64,000 nucleotides of DNA. Source: Pseudomonas sp. IB20. Its GTDB lineage: Bacteria; Pseudomonadota; Gammaproteobacteria; Pseudomonadales; Pseudomonadaceae. A program made the translations under genes and the position numbers. The notes beneath the pieces were generated by a model that made no database searches, had not been told where the DNA came from, and worked only from the letters and a program-made list of their open reading frames with translations. The DNA lies in contig NZ_CP046103.1 in NCBI RefSeq assembly GCF_009707325.1, positions 496,001-560,000 of the forward strand, read 5' to 3'. Shown piece after piece: positions 39,126 to 49,411 of this stretch; the first letter of the stretch is position 1; every line of letters begins with the position of its first letter.

Positions 39126-39192
39126 GTAGAACAAGAGTTTTCGGCTGCACCCAATATGTCCATGAACCCGACGGCGCAAGTACCAATCCCCT

Positions 39193-40044
39193 ATGGCTAA
39201 AATTATCGGCATCATCGTCGTCTTCGCAAGCGTGCTCGGTGGGTACGTCCTTTCCCACGGTAAAATCGCTGCGTTGATCCAGCCCTTCGAAGTGATGATT
39301 ATCGGCGGTGCGGCCTTAGGTGCATTCTTGCAGGCCAACCCCGGTTACATGACCATGCATGTGATCAAAAAGTCGCTGGGCATGTTCAGTTCGCGCTTCT
39401 CCCACACCTTCTACTTGGAGGTTCTGGGCCTGGTCTACGAGATCCTCAACAAGAGCCGCCGTGAAGGCATGATGGCCATCGAAGGCGACATCGAAGACGC
39501 CGCGGCTAGCCCGATTTTCGCCAAGTACCCGGCCGTGCTCAAAGATGAGCGCATGACCGCCTACATTTGTGATTACCTGCGCATCATGTCCTCCGGCAAC
39601 ATGGCGCCGCACGAGCTCGAAGGCTTGTTCGACATGGAGCTGTTCAGCCTTAAAGAAGAGTTGGAGCACCCTTCGCATGCCGTGACCGGCGTTGCCGACG
39701 CCATGCCCGGCTTTGGTATCGTCGCGGCGGTACTCGGTATTGTGGTGACCATGGCGTCCCTGGGCGAAGGCGACCAGAAGGCCATTGGTATGCACGTGGG
39801 TGCGGCCCTCGTGGGTACCTTCTTCGGTATTCTTGCGGCCTATGGCTTCTTCGGCCCACTCGCTACCTGCCTGGCCCACGATGCCAAGGAAGAGGTCAAC
39901 CTCTACGAGGCGATTAAGGCGTGCCTGGTGGCTTCGGCGTCCGGTATGCCGCCATCGCTGGCGGTGGAGTTCGGGCGCAAGGTGCTGTACCCGAAACATC
40001 GCCCAAGTTTTTCCGAGCTGGAACAAGCGGTTCGCGGTCGCTAA
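39193..40044 (+). CDS. motA: Flagellar motor stator protein MotA
   Basis: 283 aa. Four membrane helices: two near the N-terminus (residues 2-22 and 33-50) and two near 170-190 and 200-220, with a large cytoplasmic loop that contacts FliG. Conserved prolines are in PGFGIVAAVLGIV and in the segment GTFFGILAAYGFFGPLA. With MotB it forms the proton-driven stator. Stop lies three bases before motB. A FliA-type promoter precedes it. Confidence 0.94.
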   Translation: MAKIIGIIVVFASVLGGYVLSHGKIAALIQPFEVMIIGGAALGAFLQANPGYMTMHVIKKSLGMFSSRFSHTFYLEVLGLVYEILNKSRREGMMAIEGDIEDAAASPIFAKYPAVLKDERMTAYICDYLRIMSSGNMAPHELEGLFDMELFSLKEELEHPSHAVTGVADAMPGFGIVAAVLGIVVTMASLGEGDQKAIGMHVGAALVGTFFGILAAYGFFGPLATCLAHDAKEEVNLYEAIKACLVASASGMPPSLAVEFGRKVLYPKHRPSFSELEQAVRGR

Positions 40045-40047
40045 ACC

Positions 40048-41076
40048 ATGGAAAACAACCAGCCGATAATCATCAAGCGCGTCAAGCGCTTCGCTGCGGG
40101 GCACCATGGTGGTGCCTGGAAAATCGCCTTCGCCGACTTTGCGACGGCGATGATGGCGTTCTTCCTGGTGCTGTGGCTGATGTCGACCGCCACGCCCGAA
40201 CAGAAAATCGCCATCGCCGGTTATTTCAAAGACCCGATTGGCTTCTCGGAAAGCGGTACGCCGTTTGTGATCGACCTGGGCGGCTCGCCGCAGTTGGCGC
40301 CTGAGCGCACCATCAACCCCGAGGTCAAGACCGAATCGCCGCAGGAAAACATCCCGATTGAGCGCGAAACTGTCGAGAGCATGGCCGATCAGGTCGAGAA
40401 AGAGCGCCTCGAGTTGTTGCTGCAGGAACTGCAGACCAAGGTTGAAGAGAACCCGCAGCTACTGAAATTCAAGGACCAGATTTCCTTCGAAATCACGCCT
40501 GAAGGTCTGCGCATCCAGATCACCGACGCTGCCAACCGGCCGATGTTCGACTCCGGCAGCGCGCGCCTGAAGCCCTACTTTGAAGACATCTTGCTGGCCA
40601 TGGCCGACACCATCAAGGCGGTGCCGAACAAGATCAGCATCAGCGGTCACACCGACGCCAAGCCGTATTCGGGCCAGGGCGACTTCGGCAACTGGGAACT
40701 CTCGGCCAACCGCGCGAACGCCGCGCGCCGTGCGCTGGTGGCAGGCAGCTATCCCGACCCGCAAGTGGCGCGTGTGGTGGGTTTTGCTTCCTCGCAGCTG
40801 TTTGATCCTAAAGACCCGTTCAACCCGATCAACCGTCGGATTGATATCGTCGTGCTGACCAAAAAGGCCCAGCGCGCGATTGAAGGCGATCAAGGCGCAG
40901 CGCCGCCGGTACCGACCCAAGGCGAAGGTGCGCCAGGCGAAGTGCCGGCCGACCCGAACGCCATTCCGCCGGGGCAGGAGCCGTTGCCGGCGCATGAGCT
41001 GCGCCAGAAGCTGAACCTGTTTGATGATGGCGGGGTGAAAGACCCGACGGCGCCTGCGCCGGCGCCCGGGTCGTAA
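40048..41076 (+). CDS. motB: Flagellar motor stator protein MotB
   Basis: 342 aa. A short cytoplasmic N-terminus, then one helix starting at the proton-binding Asp30 (FADFATAMMAFFLVLWLMS), a plug/linker region and an OmpA-like peptidoglycan-binding domain from about residue 150 (ISGHTDAKPY, NWELSANRANAARRAL). The C-terminus is a Pro/Ala-rich tail. Anchors the stator to the cell wall. A strong terminator follows. Confidence 0.94.
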   Translation: MENNQPIIIKRVKRFAAGHHGGAWKIAFADFATAMMAFFLVLWLMSTATPEQKIAIAGYFKDPIGFSESGTPFVIDLGGSPQLAPERTINPEVKTESPQENIPIERETVESMADQVEKERLELLLQELQTKVEENPQLLKFKDQISFEITPEGLRIQITDAANRPMFDSGSARLKPYFEDILLAMADTIKAVPNKISISGHTDAKPYSGQGDFGNWELSANRANAARRALVAGSYPDPQVARVVGFASSQLFDPKDPFNPINRRIDIVVLTKKAQRAIEGDQGAAPPVPTQGEGAPGEVPADPNAIPPGQEPLPAHELRQKLNLFDDGGVKDPTAPAPAPGS

Positions 41077-41085
41077 TCCACATGC

Positions 41086-41115
41086 AAAAAGGCCGCGATG
41101 ATCGCGGCCTTTTTG
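41086..41115. terminator. Bidirectional terminator between motB and rsgA
   Basis: AAAAAGGCCGCGAT followed directly by ATCGCGGCCTTTTT (sharing the central GATGATC) forms a long stem with A-run and T-run at either side, so it can end transcription from both convergent genes. Confidence 0.9.
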
Positions 41116-41125
41116 TCAGTGCGGT

Positions 41126-42157
41126 TTAGTAACTGCTCTCAGGCAAGCTCGCAATAATCGACCGATAGCTGTTCATCCGCTGCTGCTGCACGCGGCCGTC
41201 TTCCAAGGCCTTGAGCAACGCACAGCCCGGCTCGCGGTCGTGTTTGCAGTCGCGGAAGCGGCAGGTACCGATCAAGTCGTTGAACTCGATGAAGCCCGCT
41301 TCCACATCCCTGCGGCTGACGTGGCCGAGGCCGAATTCGCGGATGCCTGGGGAGTCGATCAGCTCACCGCCGCCGGGGAAGTGGAACAACCGCGCGGTGG
41401 TGGTGGTGTGAGTGCCCTGGCCAGACAGCTCTGAGAGTGGGCCGACGCGGGTGTCGACTTCCGGTAGCAGGCTGTTGACCAGCGACGACTTGCCCACGCC
41501 CGACTGGCCGACGAACACGCTGATGCGCCCGTCCAACTGCTGTTGCAGCTGTTCCATGCCGTTGCCGTGATGCGCCGAGACTTCCAGCACCGGGTAACCC
41601 AGGGTGCGGTAGACCGCCAGCAACGCGTTGAGCGCCGGGGCGTTCTGCTCGTCGATCAGGTCGAATTTGTTCAGCAGCAACAGCGGGCGAATACCGGCAT
41701 GCTCGGCTGCGACCAGATAGCGGTCGATCAGGTTGGCATGCGGCTCGGGCAGCGGCGCGAACACGATCACGATCATGTCGACGTTAGCGGCCACCGGCTT
41801 GAGCTGGCCACGGCTGTCGGGGCGGCGCAGTTCGGTGGTGCGTGGCAACTGGGCGACGATCACGCCGATACCCTGGTTGCCGGCACGCCACACAACCTTG
41901 TCGCCGGTCACCAGCGCAGGCAGGTTGGCGCGCAAGTGGCAACGGGAAACAGAGCCTGCGAGTTCGCCTTCGAGCGCCTCGACTTCGACCTGCACACCAA
42001 AGTGCGCGATCACCAAGCCCGTTTGTTCAGGGCCTAGGTCGCCGCCCTCGAGCGCTTCCACGGCGGAGGATTCACGTTTGGCGGCGCGAGCGGCGCGTTC
42101 ACCTTGAATCTTTTCGATGCGCCAGTTTTGGCGACGATTGAGCTGGCGTTTGGCCAT
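41126..42157 (-). CDS. rsgA: Ribosome small subunit-dependent GTPase RsgA
   Basis: 343 aa; ATG at 42157. An N-terminal basic extension and OB fold precede a circularly permuted GTPase: NKFDL (G4) comes before [12 protein letters not shown] (G1) and DSPGIREF (G3), the diagnostic order for RsgA/YjeQ. The C-terminal zinc knuckle is [14 protein letters not shown]. It matures the 30S subunit. Divergent from orn, as in P. aeruginosa. Confidence 0.94.
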   Translation of the reverse strand: MAKRQLNRRQNWRIEKIQGERAARAAKRESSAVEALEGGDLGPEQTGLVIAHFGVQVEVEALEGELAGSVSRCHLRANLPALVTGDKVVWRAGNQGIGVIVAQLPRTTELRRPDSRGQLKPVAANVDMIVIVFAPLPEPHANLIDRYLVAAEHAGIRPLLLLNKFDLIDEQNAPALNALLAVYRTLGYPVLEVSAHHGNGMEQLQQQLDGRISVFVGQSGVGKSSLVNSLLPEVDTRVGPLSELSGQGTHTTTTARLFHFPGGGELIDSPGIREFGLGHVSRRDVEAGFIEFNDLIGTCRFRDCKHDREPGCALLKALEDGRVQQQRMNSYRSIIASLPESSY

Positions 42158-42265
42158 TGGTGTTCCGTGTCGATAATACAAAGGTTAGGTAAAACGGTCG
42201 CGAGTCTAGCACGGCCCCGCCTGCTAAACTGCGCAGCTACGCCAAGGTGCAAAGAGAATCAAGCC

Positions 42266-42808
42266 ATGCAAAACCCACAGAACCTGATTTGGATCGATCT
42301 GGAAATGACCGGTCTGAACCCCGACACTGACGTCATCATCGAGATGGCGACGATTGTCACCGACAGCAACCTCAACACCTTGGCCGAAGGTCCGGTGATC
42401 GCCATTCACCACAGCGACGCCGTGCTCGCCACCATGGACGAGTGGAACACCCGCACCCACGGCAACTCCGGGCTGACCCAGCGCGTGCGTGACAGCCGTA
42501 TCAGCATGGCTGAAGCTGAGGCTCAAACCATCGCTTTCCTGGAGAAGTGGGTGCCCAAGGGCAAGTCGCCGATCTGTGGCAACAGCATCTGCCAGGACCG
42601 CCGTTTCCTTTATACGCATATGAAAGGGCTGGAAAGCTACTTCCATTATCGCAACCTGGATGTGTCCACCTTGAAAGAACTGGCCGCGCGCTGGGCGCCG
42701 GAAGTTAAAGATAGCTTCCATAAAGGCAGCACGCATTTGGCGTTGGATGACATTCGCGAATCGATCGCTGAGCTGCAGCATTACCGTAAGCATTTCATCA
42801 AGGCTTGA
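42266..42808 (+). CDS. orn: Oligoribonuclease Orn
   Basis: 180 aa, the usual length. ATG at 42266 with AGAGAA upstream; longer in-frame starts overlap the divergent promoter region. DEDDh exonuclease: [12 protein letters not shown] (first acidic pair), [11 protein letters not shown] and [10 protein letters not shown] (final Asp), with a conserved His before it. It degrades 2-5 nt RNAs and pGpG, ending c-di-GMP turnover. Confidence 0.95.
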   Translation: MQNPQNLIWIDLEMTGLNPDTDVIIEMATIVTDSNLNTLAEGPVIAIHHSDAVLATMDEWNTRTHGNSGLTQRVRDSRISMAEAEAQTIAFLEKWVPKGKSPICGNSICQDRRFLYTHMKGLESYFHYRNLDVSTLKELAARWAPEVKDSFHKGSTHLALDDIRESIAELQHYRKHFIKA

Positions 42809-42826
42809 AGATGTAGTGCCAGGCCT

Positions 42827-42920
42827 GGCGCCTTCGCGAGCAATCCCGCTCCCACATTCGACTGCATTCCAAAGGTGGAACTCGGTCAAATGTGGGAGCG
42901 GGCTTGCTCGCGAAGGCGCG
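42827..42920. repeat. REP-like inverted pair (class A, outward orientation)
   Basis: GGCGCCTTCGCGAGCAATCC leads to CCGCTCCCACA at 42856; the partner TGTGGGAGCGGGCTTGCTCG starts at 42891 and ends at 42920. The heads point the opposite way to the copies at 8521, 16898 and 25117. Located between orn and the TRIC-type gene. Confidence 0.82.
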
Positions 42921-43001
42921 CCTCGGTCTTTCGCCAAGCGCCCCCTTTTGGTGCCATCACCAAATGATTAGACTGCGCGCCTCTTTGCAAGGATCGCCAT
43001 C

Positions 43002-43616
43002 ATGCTGTTGATGCTCTACCTCATCGCCATCACCGCCGAAGCCATGACCGGCGCGCTGTCTGCCGGGCGGCGCGGCATGGATTGGTTTGGCGTGGTGCTG
43101 ATCGCCTGCGTCACCGCCCTGGGCGGCGGCTCGGTGCGCGACGTGCTGTTGGGGCATTACCCGCTGACGTGGGTCAAACACCCGGAATACCTGGTGCTGA
43201 CCTCCATCGCTGCCTTGGTGACGATCTTTATCGCACCGCTGATGCGCCATCTGCGCTCGCTGTTCCTGGCGCTGGATGCTGTGGGGCTGGTGGCGTTCAC
43301 CCTGATCGGCTGCATGACCGCCCTGGAAATGGGCCACGGTATGTTGGTGGCGTCGGTCAGCGGCGTAATCACCGGGGTGTTCGGCGGCATCCTGCGGGAT
43401 ATCTTCTGTAACGACATTCCGCTTATCTTCCGTCGGGAGCTGTACGCCAGCGTGTCGTTCCTGGCCGCCTGGTTCTACATGCTCTGCCTTTATCTGGAAC
43501 TGCCCAGCGAGCAGGCGATTCTGCTGACCCTGTTCAGCGGCTTTCTATTGCGCCTGCTGGCGATTCGTTTTCACTGGGAAATGCCCAAGTTCGTCTACAA
43601 CGACGACGTGCACTAG
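43002..43616 (+). CDS. Trimeric intracellular cation (TRIC) channel family protein
   Basis: 204 aa, about six or seven membrane helices in two homologous halves. Each half carries the family motif G-G-[GI]-x-x-R-D: GGGSVRDVLLGHYP near residue 42 and FGGILRDIFCNDIPLI near 127. Bacterial TRIC (YadS/UPF0126) proteins conduct monovalent cations as trimers; the physiological role is unclear. Its TAG stop is shared in the palindrome CTAG with the convergent queG stop. Confidence 0.88.
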   Translation: MLLMLYLIAITAEAMTGALSAGRRGMDWFGVVLIACVTALGGGSVRDVLLGHYPLTWVKHPEYLVLTSIAALVTIFIAPLMRHLRSLFLALDAVGLVAFTLIGCMTALEMGHGMLVASVSGVITGVFGGILRDIFCNDIPLIFRRELYASVSFLAAWFYMLCLYLELPSEQAILLTLFSGFLLRLLAIRFHWEMPKFVYNDDVH

Positions 43617-44677
43617 CGCGTAGCGTGTTGGTTGAGCGCCCACTCCACGTGTTCGCGCACCAGCTCCGAGGGGTAATCCCGGCGCGCCTTCAAGGCCTCC
43701 AGTACTGGAATGCTCGAGGGCGCATTGCCCAGGCCCACGGCCAGGTTGCGCAGCCAACGCTCGTAACCGGCGCGGCGTAGCGGCGAACCTTCAGTGCTGC
43801 TGAGGAATTTGTCCTCGTCCCACATAAACAGTTCGGCCAGCTCGGCGTTATCCAGATTGTGCCGCGGCTTGAAATCGCTTTCGGCGGTGGGGCGAGCGAA
43901 ACGATTCCACGGGCAAACGATCTGACAGTCATCGCAACCGAACACGCGATTGCCGATCAGTGGGCGCAAGTCTTCCGGGATTGCGCTCTTGAGTTCGATA
44001 GTGAGGTAGGAAATGCAGCGTCGCGCGTCCAGTACATAGGGGCCGACGAAGGCATTGGTAGGGCAGATGTCCAGGCACGCCGTGCAGCGGCCGCAATGTT
44101 CGGTGGAGTGGGGTGGGTCTACCGGCAGCGGCAAATCGACAAACAGCTCGCTCAAGAAGAAATAGCTGCCGGCCTTGCGATTGAGCACCAGGGTGTTTTT
44201 GCCGATCCAGCCGAGGCCGGCTTGTTCGGCGATGGCTTTTTCGAGCACCGGCGCGCTGTCAACAAACGCGCGAAAGCCGAACGGGCCGATTTGCGCCTGG
44301 ATACGGTCAGCCAGTTGCTGCACGCGTTTGCGGATCAGCTTGTGGTAATCGCGGCCTAGGGCGTATCGGGAAATGTAGGCTTTTTCTGGCTTGGCCAGCA
44401 GCTGCGCCATTTGGGTGTCGCCTGGCAGATAATCCATGCGCAGCGACACCACGCGCAAAGTGCCGGGCACCAGCTCATCGGGGTGCGAGCGTTTGCTGCC
44501 ATGGGCGGCCATGTAGTCCATCTCGCCGTGGTAGCCCGCGTCGAGCCAGCGTTGCAGGTGCTGTTCATGCTCGGCCAGGTCCAGGCCGCTGATGCCGACT
44601 TGTTGAAAGCCCAGCTCACGGCCCCAGTCTTTGATCGATTGGGCGAGGGCGGGCAGATCGGTGGTGATGGCAGGCAT
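43613..44677 (-). CDS. queG: Epoxyqueuosine reductase QueG
   Basis: 354 aa from the ATG at 44677; longer in-frame starts run over the nnrD promoter and start. A cobalamin-binding N-terminal half (RYALGRDYHKLIRKRVQQLA, KAIAEQAGLGWIGKNTL), then two 4Fe-4S motifs, CGRCTACLDICP and GCDDCQIVCP, and a C-terminal HEAT-like repeat. Reduces epoxyqueuosine in tRNA to queuosine. Divergent from nnrD, convergent with the TRIC gene. Synteny with PA4950. Confidence 0.94.
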   Translation of the reverse strand: MPAITTDLPALAQSIKDWGRELGFQQVGISGLDLAEHEQHLQRWLDAGYHGEMDYMAAHGSKRSHPDELVPGTLRVVSLRMDYLPGDTQMAQLLAKPEKAYISRYALGRDYHKLIRKRVQQLADRIQAQIGPFGFRAFVDSAPVLEKAIAEQAGLGWIGKNTLVLNRKAGSYFFLSELFVDLPLPVDPPHSTEHCGRCTACLDICPTNAFVGPYVLDARRCISYLTIELKSAIPEDLRPLIGNRVFGCDDCQIVCPWNRFARPTAESDFKPRHNLDNAELAELFMWDEDKFLSSTEGSPLRRAGYERWLRNLAVGLGNAPSSIPVLEALKARRDYPSELVREHVEWALNQHATR

Positions 44678-44740
44678 GAGACAAGGGAAACCGCAGGTTA
44701 GATAGGTATAATTCTGCCAGACATCGGAGCTTGAAGACGC

Positions 44741-45601
44741 ATGCCGCAGACAAAACACGCAATAACCGACGTACAGCCCCTGTTGCACGGCCATTTGCCG
44801 CAACTGGCTGCACGTTCCCCGGAGGCCCATAAAGGCCAATTCGGCCACCTCTTGGTCATCGGCGGCGACCGCGGCTTTGGCGGCGCCGCGCTATTGAGCG
44901 CAGAAAGTGCCTTGCGCAGTGGCGCGGGCATGGTCTCGCTGGCGACCCGCCCCGAACACATCCCCGCCGCGCTGGCGCGCTTGCCGGAAGTCATGACCGT
45001 TGGCGTGAGTTCGGCCAACCAGTTGATGGGGTTGCTGGAAAAAATCTCGGTCATCGTCATCGGCCCGGGCCTTGGAGAGGCTTCCTGGGGCAAAAGCCTG
45101 TTGTCCGTTGCCGCCAATGCCAAGCAGCCGCAGGTCTGGGACGCCGATGCCTTGAATCAATTGTCTATCGGCAGCGTGAGCCTGCCGGCGAACTCGGTGA
45201 TCACGCCACATCCGGGTGAAGCTGCGCGTTTGATGGGGATCTCGACAGCCGAGGTTCAGGCCGATCGCTCTAAGGTTGCGCGCGCGTTGAGCCAGAAATT
45301 CAATGCAGTGGCTATTCTCAAGGGGGCTGGCAGTTTGATTGCCAGCCCGGACGGACGTGTTTCGCGCTGTGACCAGGGCCACCCGGCGATGGCCACGGCA
45401 GGGTTGGGTGATGTATTGAGCGGTCTGGTGGGCGCGTTGCTGGCCCAGGGCATGCCAGCCTATGAGGCAAGCTGCCTGGCCGTGTGGTTGCACGCCACGG
45501 CCGGGGATCGCCAAGGCACCTTTGGTCGCGGGTTGGCTGCCAGCGACCTGATACCTGCCATTCGTCAATTGCTGGAGGAACAGTCGCCGTGTCTGAAGTA
45601 A
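44741..45601 (+). CDS. nnrD: ADP-dependent NAD(P)H-hydrate dehydratase (single-domain)
   Basis: 286 aa. Only the ribokinase-like YjeF C-terminal domain is present: GHLLVIGGDRGFGGAALLSAESALRSG near residues 35-60, ITPHPGEAARLM near 152 and the catalytic GLGDVLSG near 222. It repairs hydrated NADH/NADPH. The partner epimerase domain, fused in front in E. coli Nnr, is absent and there is no room for it upstream. The tsaE start overlaps its end. Confidence 0.9.
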   Translation: MPQTKHAITDVQPLLHGHLPQLAARSPEAHKGQFGHLLVIGGDRGFGGAALLSAESALRSGAGMVSLATRPEHIPAALARLPEVMTVGVSSANQLMGLLEKISVIVIGPGLGEASWGKSLLSVAANAKQPQVWDADALNQLSIGSVSLPANSVITPHPGEAARLMGISTAEVQADRSKVARALSQKFNAVAILKGAGSLIASPDGRVSRCDQGHPAMATAGLGDVLSGLVGALLAQGMPAYEASCLAVWLHATAGDRQGTFGRGLAASDLIPAIRQLLEEQSPCLK

Positions 45602-46059
45602 CTCTTTTTCTGGCCGATGAAGACGCGATGGTCGCGTTGGGTCATCGCATCGCCCAGGTTACGGCCGGCGCAGGGCTGATCTTTCTCGAAGGCGACCTTG
45701 GGGCGGGCAAGACCACGCTGTCGCGCGGGACTATTCGCGGGTTGGGCCATACGGGCGCGGTCAAAAGCCCGACGTTCACCTTGGTCGAACCCTACGAGAT
45801 TGGCGAGATTCGCGCCTTTCACTTCGACCTCTATCGCCTGGTAGACCCCGAAGAGCTGGAGTACATGGGCATCCGTGATTATTTCGACGAAGACGCGCTG
45901 TGCCTGATTGAATGGCCAGATAAAGGCACAGGCTTTTTGCCAAAGCCGGACCTGACCATTACCATTACGCCGCGTGATCACGGACGTCAGCTGAAGTTGT
46001 TGCCCCAGAGTGCGCGAGGCCAGTCGTGGTGCGCCGCTCTGGCACTGGAATTCAAATAA
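45589..46059 (+). CDS. tsaE: tRNA threonylcarbamoyladenosine biosynthesis ATPase TsaE
   Basis: 156 aa from a GTG at 45589 with GGAGG 10 bases upstream; it overlaps the last 13 bases of nnrD. P-loop GDLGAGKTTL at residues 35-44 and SPTFTLVEPY near 63-72 are family hallmarks, with FDLYRL and LCLIEWPDKG downstream. ATPase that resets the TsaBD complex in t6A tRNA modification. Start of the tsaE-amiB-mutL-miaA-hfq superoperon. Confidence 0.95.
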   Translation: MSEVTLFLADEDAMVALGHRIAQVTAGAGLIFLEGDLGAGKTTLSRGTIRGLGHTGAVKSPTFTLVEPYEIGEIRAFHFDLYRLVDPEELEYMGIRDYFDEDALCLIEWPDKGTGFLPKPDLTITITPRDHGRQLKLLPQSARGQSWCAALALEFK

Positions 46060-46076
46060 AATTGGTGGGGTTAGGT

Positions 46077-47498
46077 ATGCGCTTTCGCGCGATGGTTGCT
46101 GTCGTAGGGGTGTTGCTTGCGGCAATGACTTTCAATGCTCTGGCTGCTTCACAGGTGAAAAGTGTTCGCCTGTGGCGAGCGCCGGATAACACGCGACTGG
46201 TGTTCGACCTGTCTGGCCCGGTCCAGCACAGCGTCTTTACCCTGACGGCGCCTGATCGCCTGGTGATCGACATCAACGGTGCGACCCTGGCCGCGCCGCT
46301 GAAAGTCTCCACCGCCAACACGCCGATTACTGCGATGCGCTCCGCCCAGCGCACGCCGACCGACCTGCGTGTGGTGATCGACCTGAAAAAGGTCGTAACC
46401 CCGAAAAGTTTTGTGCTTCCCCCGAACGCCCAATACGGCAACCGGTTGGTGGTCGACCTGTTCGACAATGCCGCCGATGCCGCGCCGCCGCCTGCGCCGA
46501 CGCCAAGTGTGGCCACTGTGCCGGCCGTGCCAGTCAGCCCGGCGCAGCCACAGGTCAAGCTGCCGCCGCCACCACCGGCGCCTGCGGGCAAGCGCGACAT
46601 TATCGTGGTGATCGACGCCGGCCACGGCGGTGAAGACCCGGGCGCCTCCGGCTCGCGCGGCCAGCATGAGAAAGACGTGGTACTGGCTATCGCCCGTGAG
46701 CTGCAGCGTCAGGTCAATGGCATGAAAGGCTATCGCGCCGAGCTGACCCGTACTGGCGACTATTTCATCCCGTTGCGCGGCCGTACCGAAATCGCGCGTA
46801 AGAAGGGCGCCGACCTGTTCGTGTCGATCCACGCCGACGCCGCACCTTCTACCGCCGCCTTCGGCGCCTCGGTGTTTGCCCTGTCCGATCGCGGCGCCAC
46901 GTCCGAGACCGCGCGTTGGCTGGCCGACAGCGAAAACCGTTCCGACTTGATCGGCGGGGCCGGCAACGTGTCCCTCGATGACAAAGACAAAATGCTCGCC
47001 GGCGTGCTGCTCGATCTGTCGATGACGGCGTCGTTGACCTCCAGCCTGAACGTGGGCCAGAAGGTCTTGAGCAATATCGGCCGCGTCACTTCCTTGCATA
47101 AGCAACGTGTGGAACAGGCCGGGTTCATGGTGTTGAAGTCGCCGGACATCCCATCGATCCTGGTGGAAACCGGGTTTATCTCCAACGCCAACGAAGCCTC
47201 GAAGCTGGCCAGCGCCAGCCACCAGCAGGCGCTGGCGCGTTCGATCAGTGCCGGTATTCGCCAGTTCTTCCAGCAGAACCCACCGCCGGGCACTTACATC
47301 GCCTGGCTGCGTGACTCTGGGAAAATCGCTCAGGGCCCACGTGACCATCGCGTGCAGCCCGGCGACACCCTGGCCATGCTGGCCGTGCGTTTCCAGGTGT
47401 CGGCCGCTACCTTGCGCAGCGCCAACAACCTGAAAACCGATGAATTGAAAGTTGGCCAGGTGTTGACCATCCCTGGCACCGAATTGGCGGCGCAGTAA
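46077..47498 (+). CDS. amiB: N-acetylmuramoyl-L-alanine amidase AmiB
   Basis: 473 aa. Signal peptide (residues 1-23, [20 protein letters not shown]). AMIN domain near 26-125 targets the septum; a Pro-rich linker (about 133-175) follows; the amidase_3 zinc domain starts at [14 protein letters not shown] near 178 and includes [10 protein letters not shown] and VETGF; one LysM domain ends the protein ([15 protein letters not shown]). It splits septal peptidoglycan at division. Stop overlaps mutL start (TAATG). Confidence 0.94.
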   Translation: MRFRAMVAVVGVLLAAMTFNALAASQVKSVRLWRAPDNTRLVFDLSGPVQHSVFTLTAPDRLVIDINGATLAAPLKVSTANTPITAMRSAQRTPTDLRVVIDLKKVVTPKSFVLPPNAQYGNRLVVDLFDNAADAAPPPAPTPSVATVPAVPVSPAQPQVKLPPPPPAPAGKRDIIVVIDAGHGGEDPGASGSRGQHEKDVVLAIARELQRQVNGMKGYRAELTRTGDYFIPLRGRTEIARKKGADLFVSIHADAAPSTAAFGASVFALSDRGATSETARWLADSENRSDLIGGAGNVSLDDKDKMLAGVLLDLSMTASLTSSLNVGQKVLSNIGRVTSLHKQRVEQAGFMVLKSPDIPSILVETGFISNANEASKLASASHQQALARSISAGIRQFFQQNPPPGTYIAWLRDSGKIAQGPRDHRVQPGDTLAMLAVRFQVSAATLRSANNLKTDELKVGQVLTIPGTELAAQ

Positions 47499-49411
47499 TG
47501 AGCGAATCTGTCCTCAACAGCGGTTCGCGCATCGAACTGCTCAGCCCACGCCTCGCCAACCAGATTGCCGCGGGCGAAGTAGTTGAGCGCCCGGCGTCGG
47601 TGATCAAGGAGCTGCTGGAAAACAGCATCGATTCCGGCGCCAAGCGCATTGATGTCGACGTGGAGCAGGGCGGCGTCAAGCTGCTGCGCGTGCGCGATGA
47701 CGGCAGCGGCATCTCCTCCGATGACCTGCCGCTGGCCCTGGCGCGTCATGCCACCAGCAAGATTCGTGACCTGGAAGACCTTGAACGGGTGATGAGCCTG
47801 GGCTTTCGCGGTGAGGCCCTGGCGTCTATCAGCTCGGTGGCGCGCCTGACCCTGACCTCGCGCACCCGCAGCGCCGAGCAAGCCTGGCAAGTGGAAACCG
47901 AAGGCCGCGACATGGCGCCTCGGGTCCAGCCGGCTGCGCACCCGGTGGGCACGTCGGTGGAAGTGCGCGACCTGTTCTTCAATACCCCGGCGCGGCGTAA
48001 ATTCCTCAAGGCCGAAAAAACCGAATTCGATCACTTGCAAGAAGTCATCAAACGCCTGGCCTTGGCGCGCTTTGACGTGGCGTTTCACCTGCGTCACAAC
48101 GGCAAGACCATCCTCAGCCTGCATGAAGCCCATGACGACGCCGCGCGTGCTCGACGTGTATCGGCCATCTGTGGCGCTGGGTTCCTGGAGCAGGCGTTGC
48201 CGATTGAAATCGAGCGCAACGGCCTGCGTCTGTGGGGTTGGGTCGGGTTGCCGACCTTCTCCCGTAGCCAGGCAGATTTGCAGTACTTCTTTGTGAATGG
48301 CCGCGCGGTGCGCGACAAACTGGTGGCCCACGCGGTGCGCCAGGCTTACCGCGATGTGTTGTTCAACGGGCGGCATCCGACTTTTGTACTGTTTTTTGAG
48401 GTCGACCCATCGGTGGTTGACGTCAACGTGCACCCGACCAAGCACGAAGTGCGCTTCCGTGACGGGCGCATGGTGCATGACTTCCTTTATGGCACCTTGC
48501 ACCGTGCCCTCGGCGATGTGCGCCCGGATGATCAGCTATCGGCGCCGATCGTGACGGCGGTGGTGCGGCCGAGTGGCCCGGAGGCCGGTGAGTTTGGCCC
48601 GCAAGGCGAAATGAGCCTGGCGGCCAATTTGCTGCAATCGCCGCAGCCACAGCCTGCTTATACGGCGCCGGGTTCCGGGTCGGGTGCGGGTTACCAGTAT
48701 CAATACACACCGCGTCCGCAATCGGCGGTGCCGGTGGCCGAAGCCCAGGCGGCCTATCGCGAGTTTTTCGCGCCGCTGCCGGGTGCCGAGCCCGGCGCTG
48801 TCGCGTTGCCGGAGGGCGGTGGGGATATCCCGCCGCTGGGCTATGCGTTGGCACAGCTCAAGGGCATCTACATCCTGGCGGAAAACGCCCATGGCCTGGT
48901 GCTGGTGGACATGCACGCCGCCCATGAGCGCATCATGTACGAGCGCCTGAAGATCGCCATGGCCAGCGAAGGCCTCAGCGGCCAGCCGCTGTTGGTGCCG
49001 GAATCCCTGGCCGTCAGCCAGCGTGAAGCCGATTGCGCAGAGGAGCACCACAGCGTGTTCCAGAAGCTCGGCTTTGAACTGCAGCGCCTGGGCCCGGAAA
49101 CTCTGGCAATCCGCCAGATTCCCGCGCTGCTCAAGCAAGCCGAAGCCAACCGATTGGTCGCCGACGTGCTGGCGGACCTGATGGAATACGGCACCAGTGA
49201 CCGTATCCAGGCGCACATCAACGAGCTGCTCGGCACCATGGCCTGCCACGGTGCCATTCGCGCCAACCGCCGCCTGGCCTTGCCGGAAATGAACGGCTTG
49301 CTGCGCGACATGGAAAACACTGAGCGCAGCGGGCAATGCAACCATGGCCGGCCGACTTGGACCCAAATGGGCCTGGACGATCTGGACAAACTGTTCTTGC
49401 GCGGCCGTTGA
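47498..49411 (+). CDS. mutL: DNA mismatch repair protein MutL (endonuclease-type)
   Basis: 637 aa. GHKL ATPase N-terminus ([13 protein letters not shown] near residue 36, [16 protein letters not shown] near 105), a variable linker (about 330-430), then the C-terminal dimerisation domain. [12 protein letters not shown] near residue 471 fits the D-[QM]-H-A-x2-E-x4-E metal motif of nicking MutL proteins; ACHGAIRAN and CNHGRPT complete it. E. coli MutL lacks this motif and relies on MutH. Overlaps amiB and miaA by one base each. Confidence 0.95.
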   Translation: MSESVLNSGSRIELLSPRLANQIAAGEVVERPASVIKELLENSIDSGAKRIDVDVEQGGVKLLRVRDDGSGISSDDLPLALARHATSKIRDLEDLERVMSLGFRGEALASISSVARLTLTSRTRSAEQAWQVETEGRDMAPRVQPAAHPVGTSVEVRDLFFNTPARRKFLKAEKTEFDHLQEVIKRLALARFDVAFHLRHNGKTILSLHEAHDDAARARRVSAICGAGFLEQALPIEIERNGLRLWGWVGLPTFSRSQADLQYFFVNGRAVRDKLVAHAVRQAYRDVLFNGRHPTFVLFFEVDPSVVDVNVHPTKHEVRFRDGRMVHDFLYGTLHRALGDVRPDDQLSAPIVTAVVRPSGPEAGEFGPQGEMSLAANLLQSPQPQPAYTAPGSGSGAGYQYQYTPRPQSAVPVAEAQAAYREFFAPLPGAEPGAVALPEGGGDIPPLGYALAQLKGIYILAENAHGLVLVDMHAAHERIMYERLKIAMASEGLSGQPLLVPESLAVSQREADCAEEHHSVFQKLGFELQRLGPETLAIRQIPALLKQAEANRLVADVLADLMEYGTSDRIQAHINELLGTMACHGAIRANRRLALPEMNGLLRDMENTERSGQCNHGRPTWTQMGLDDLDKLFLRGR

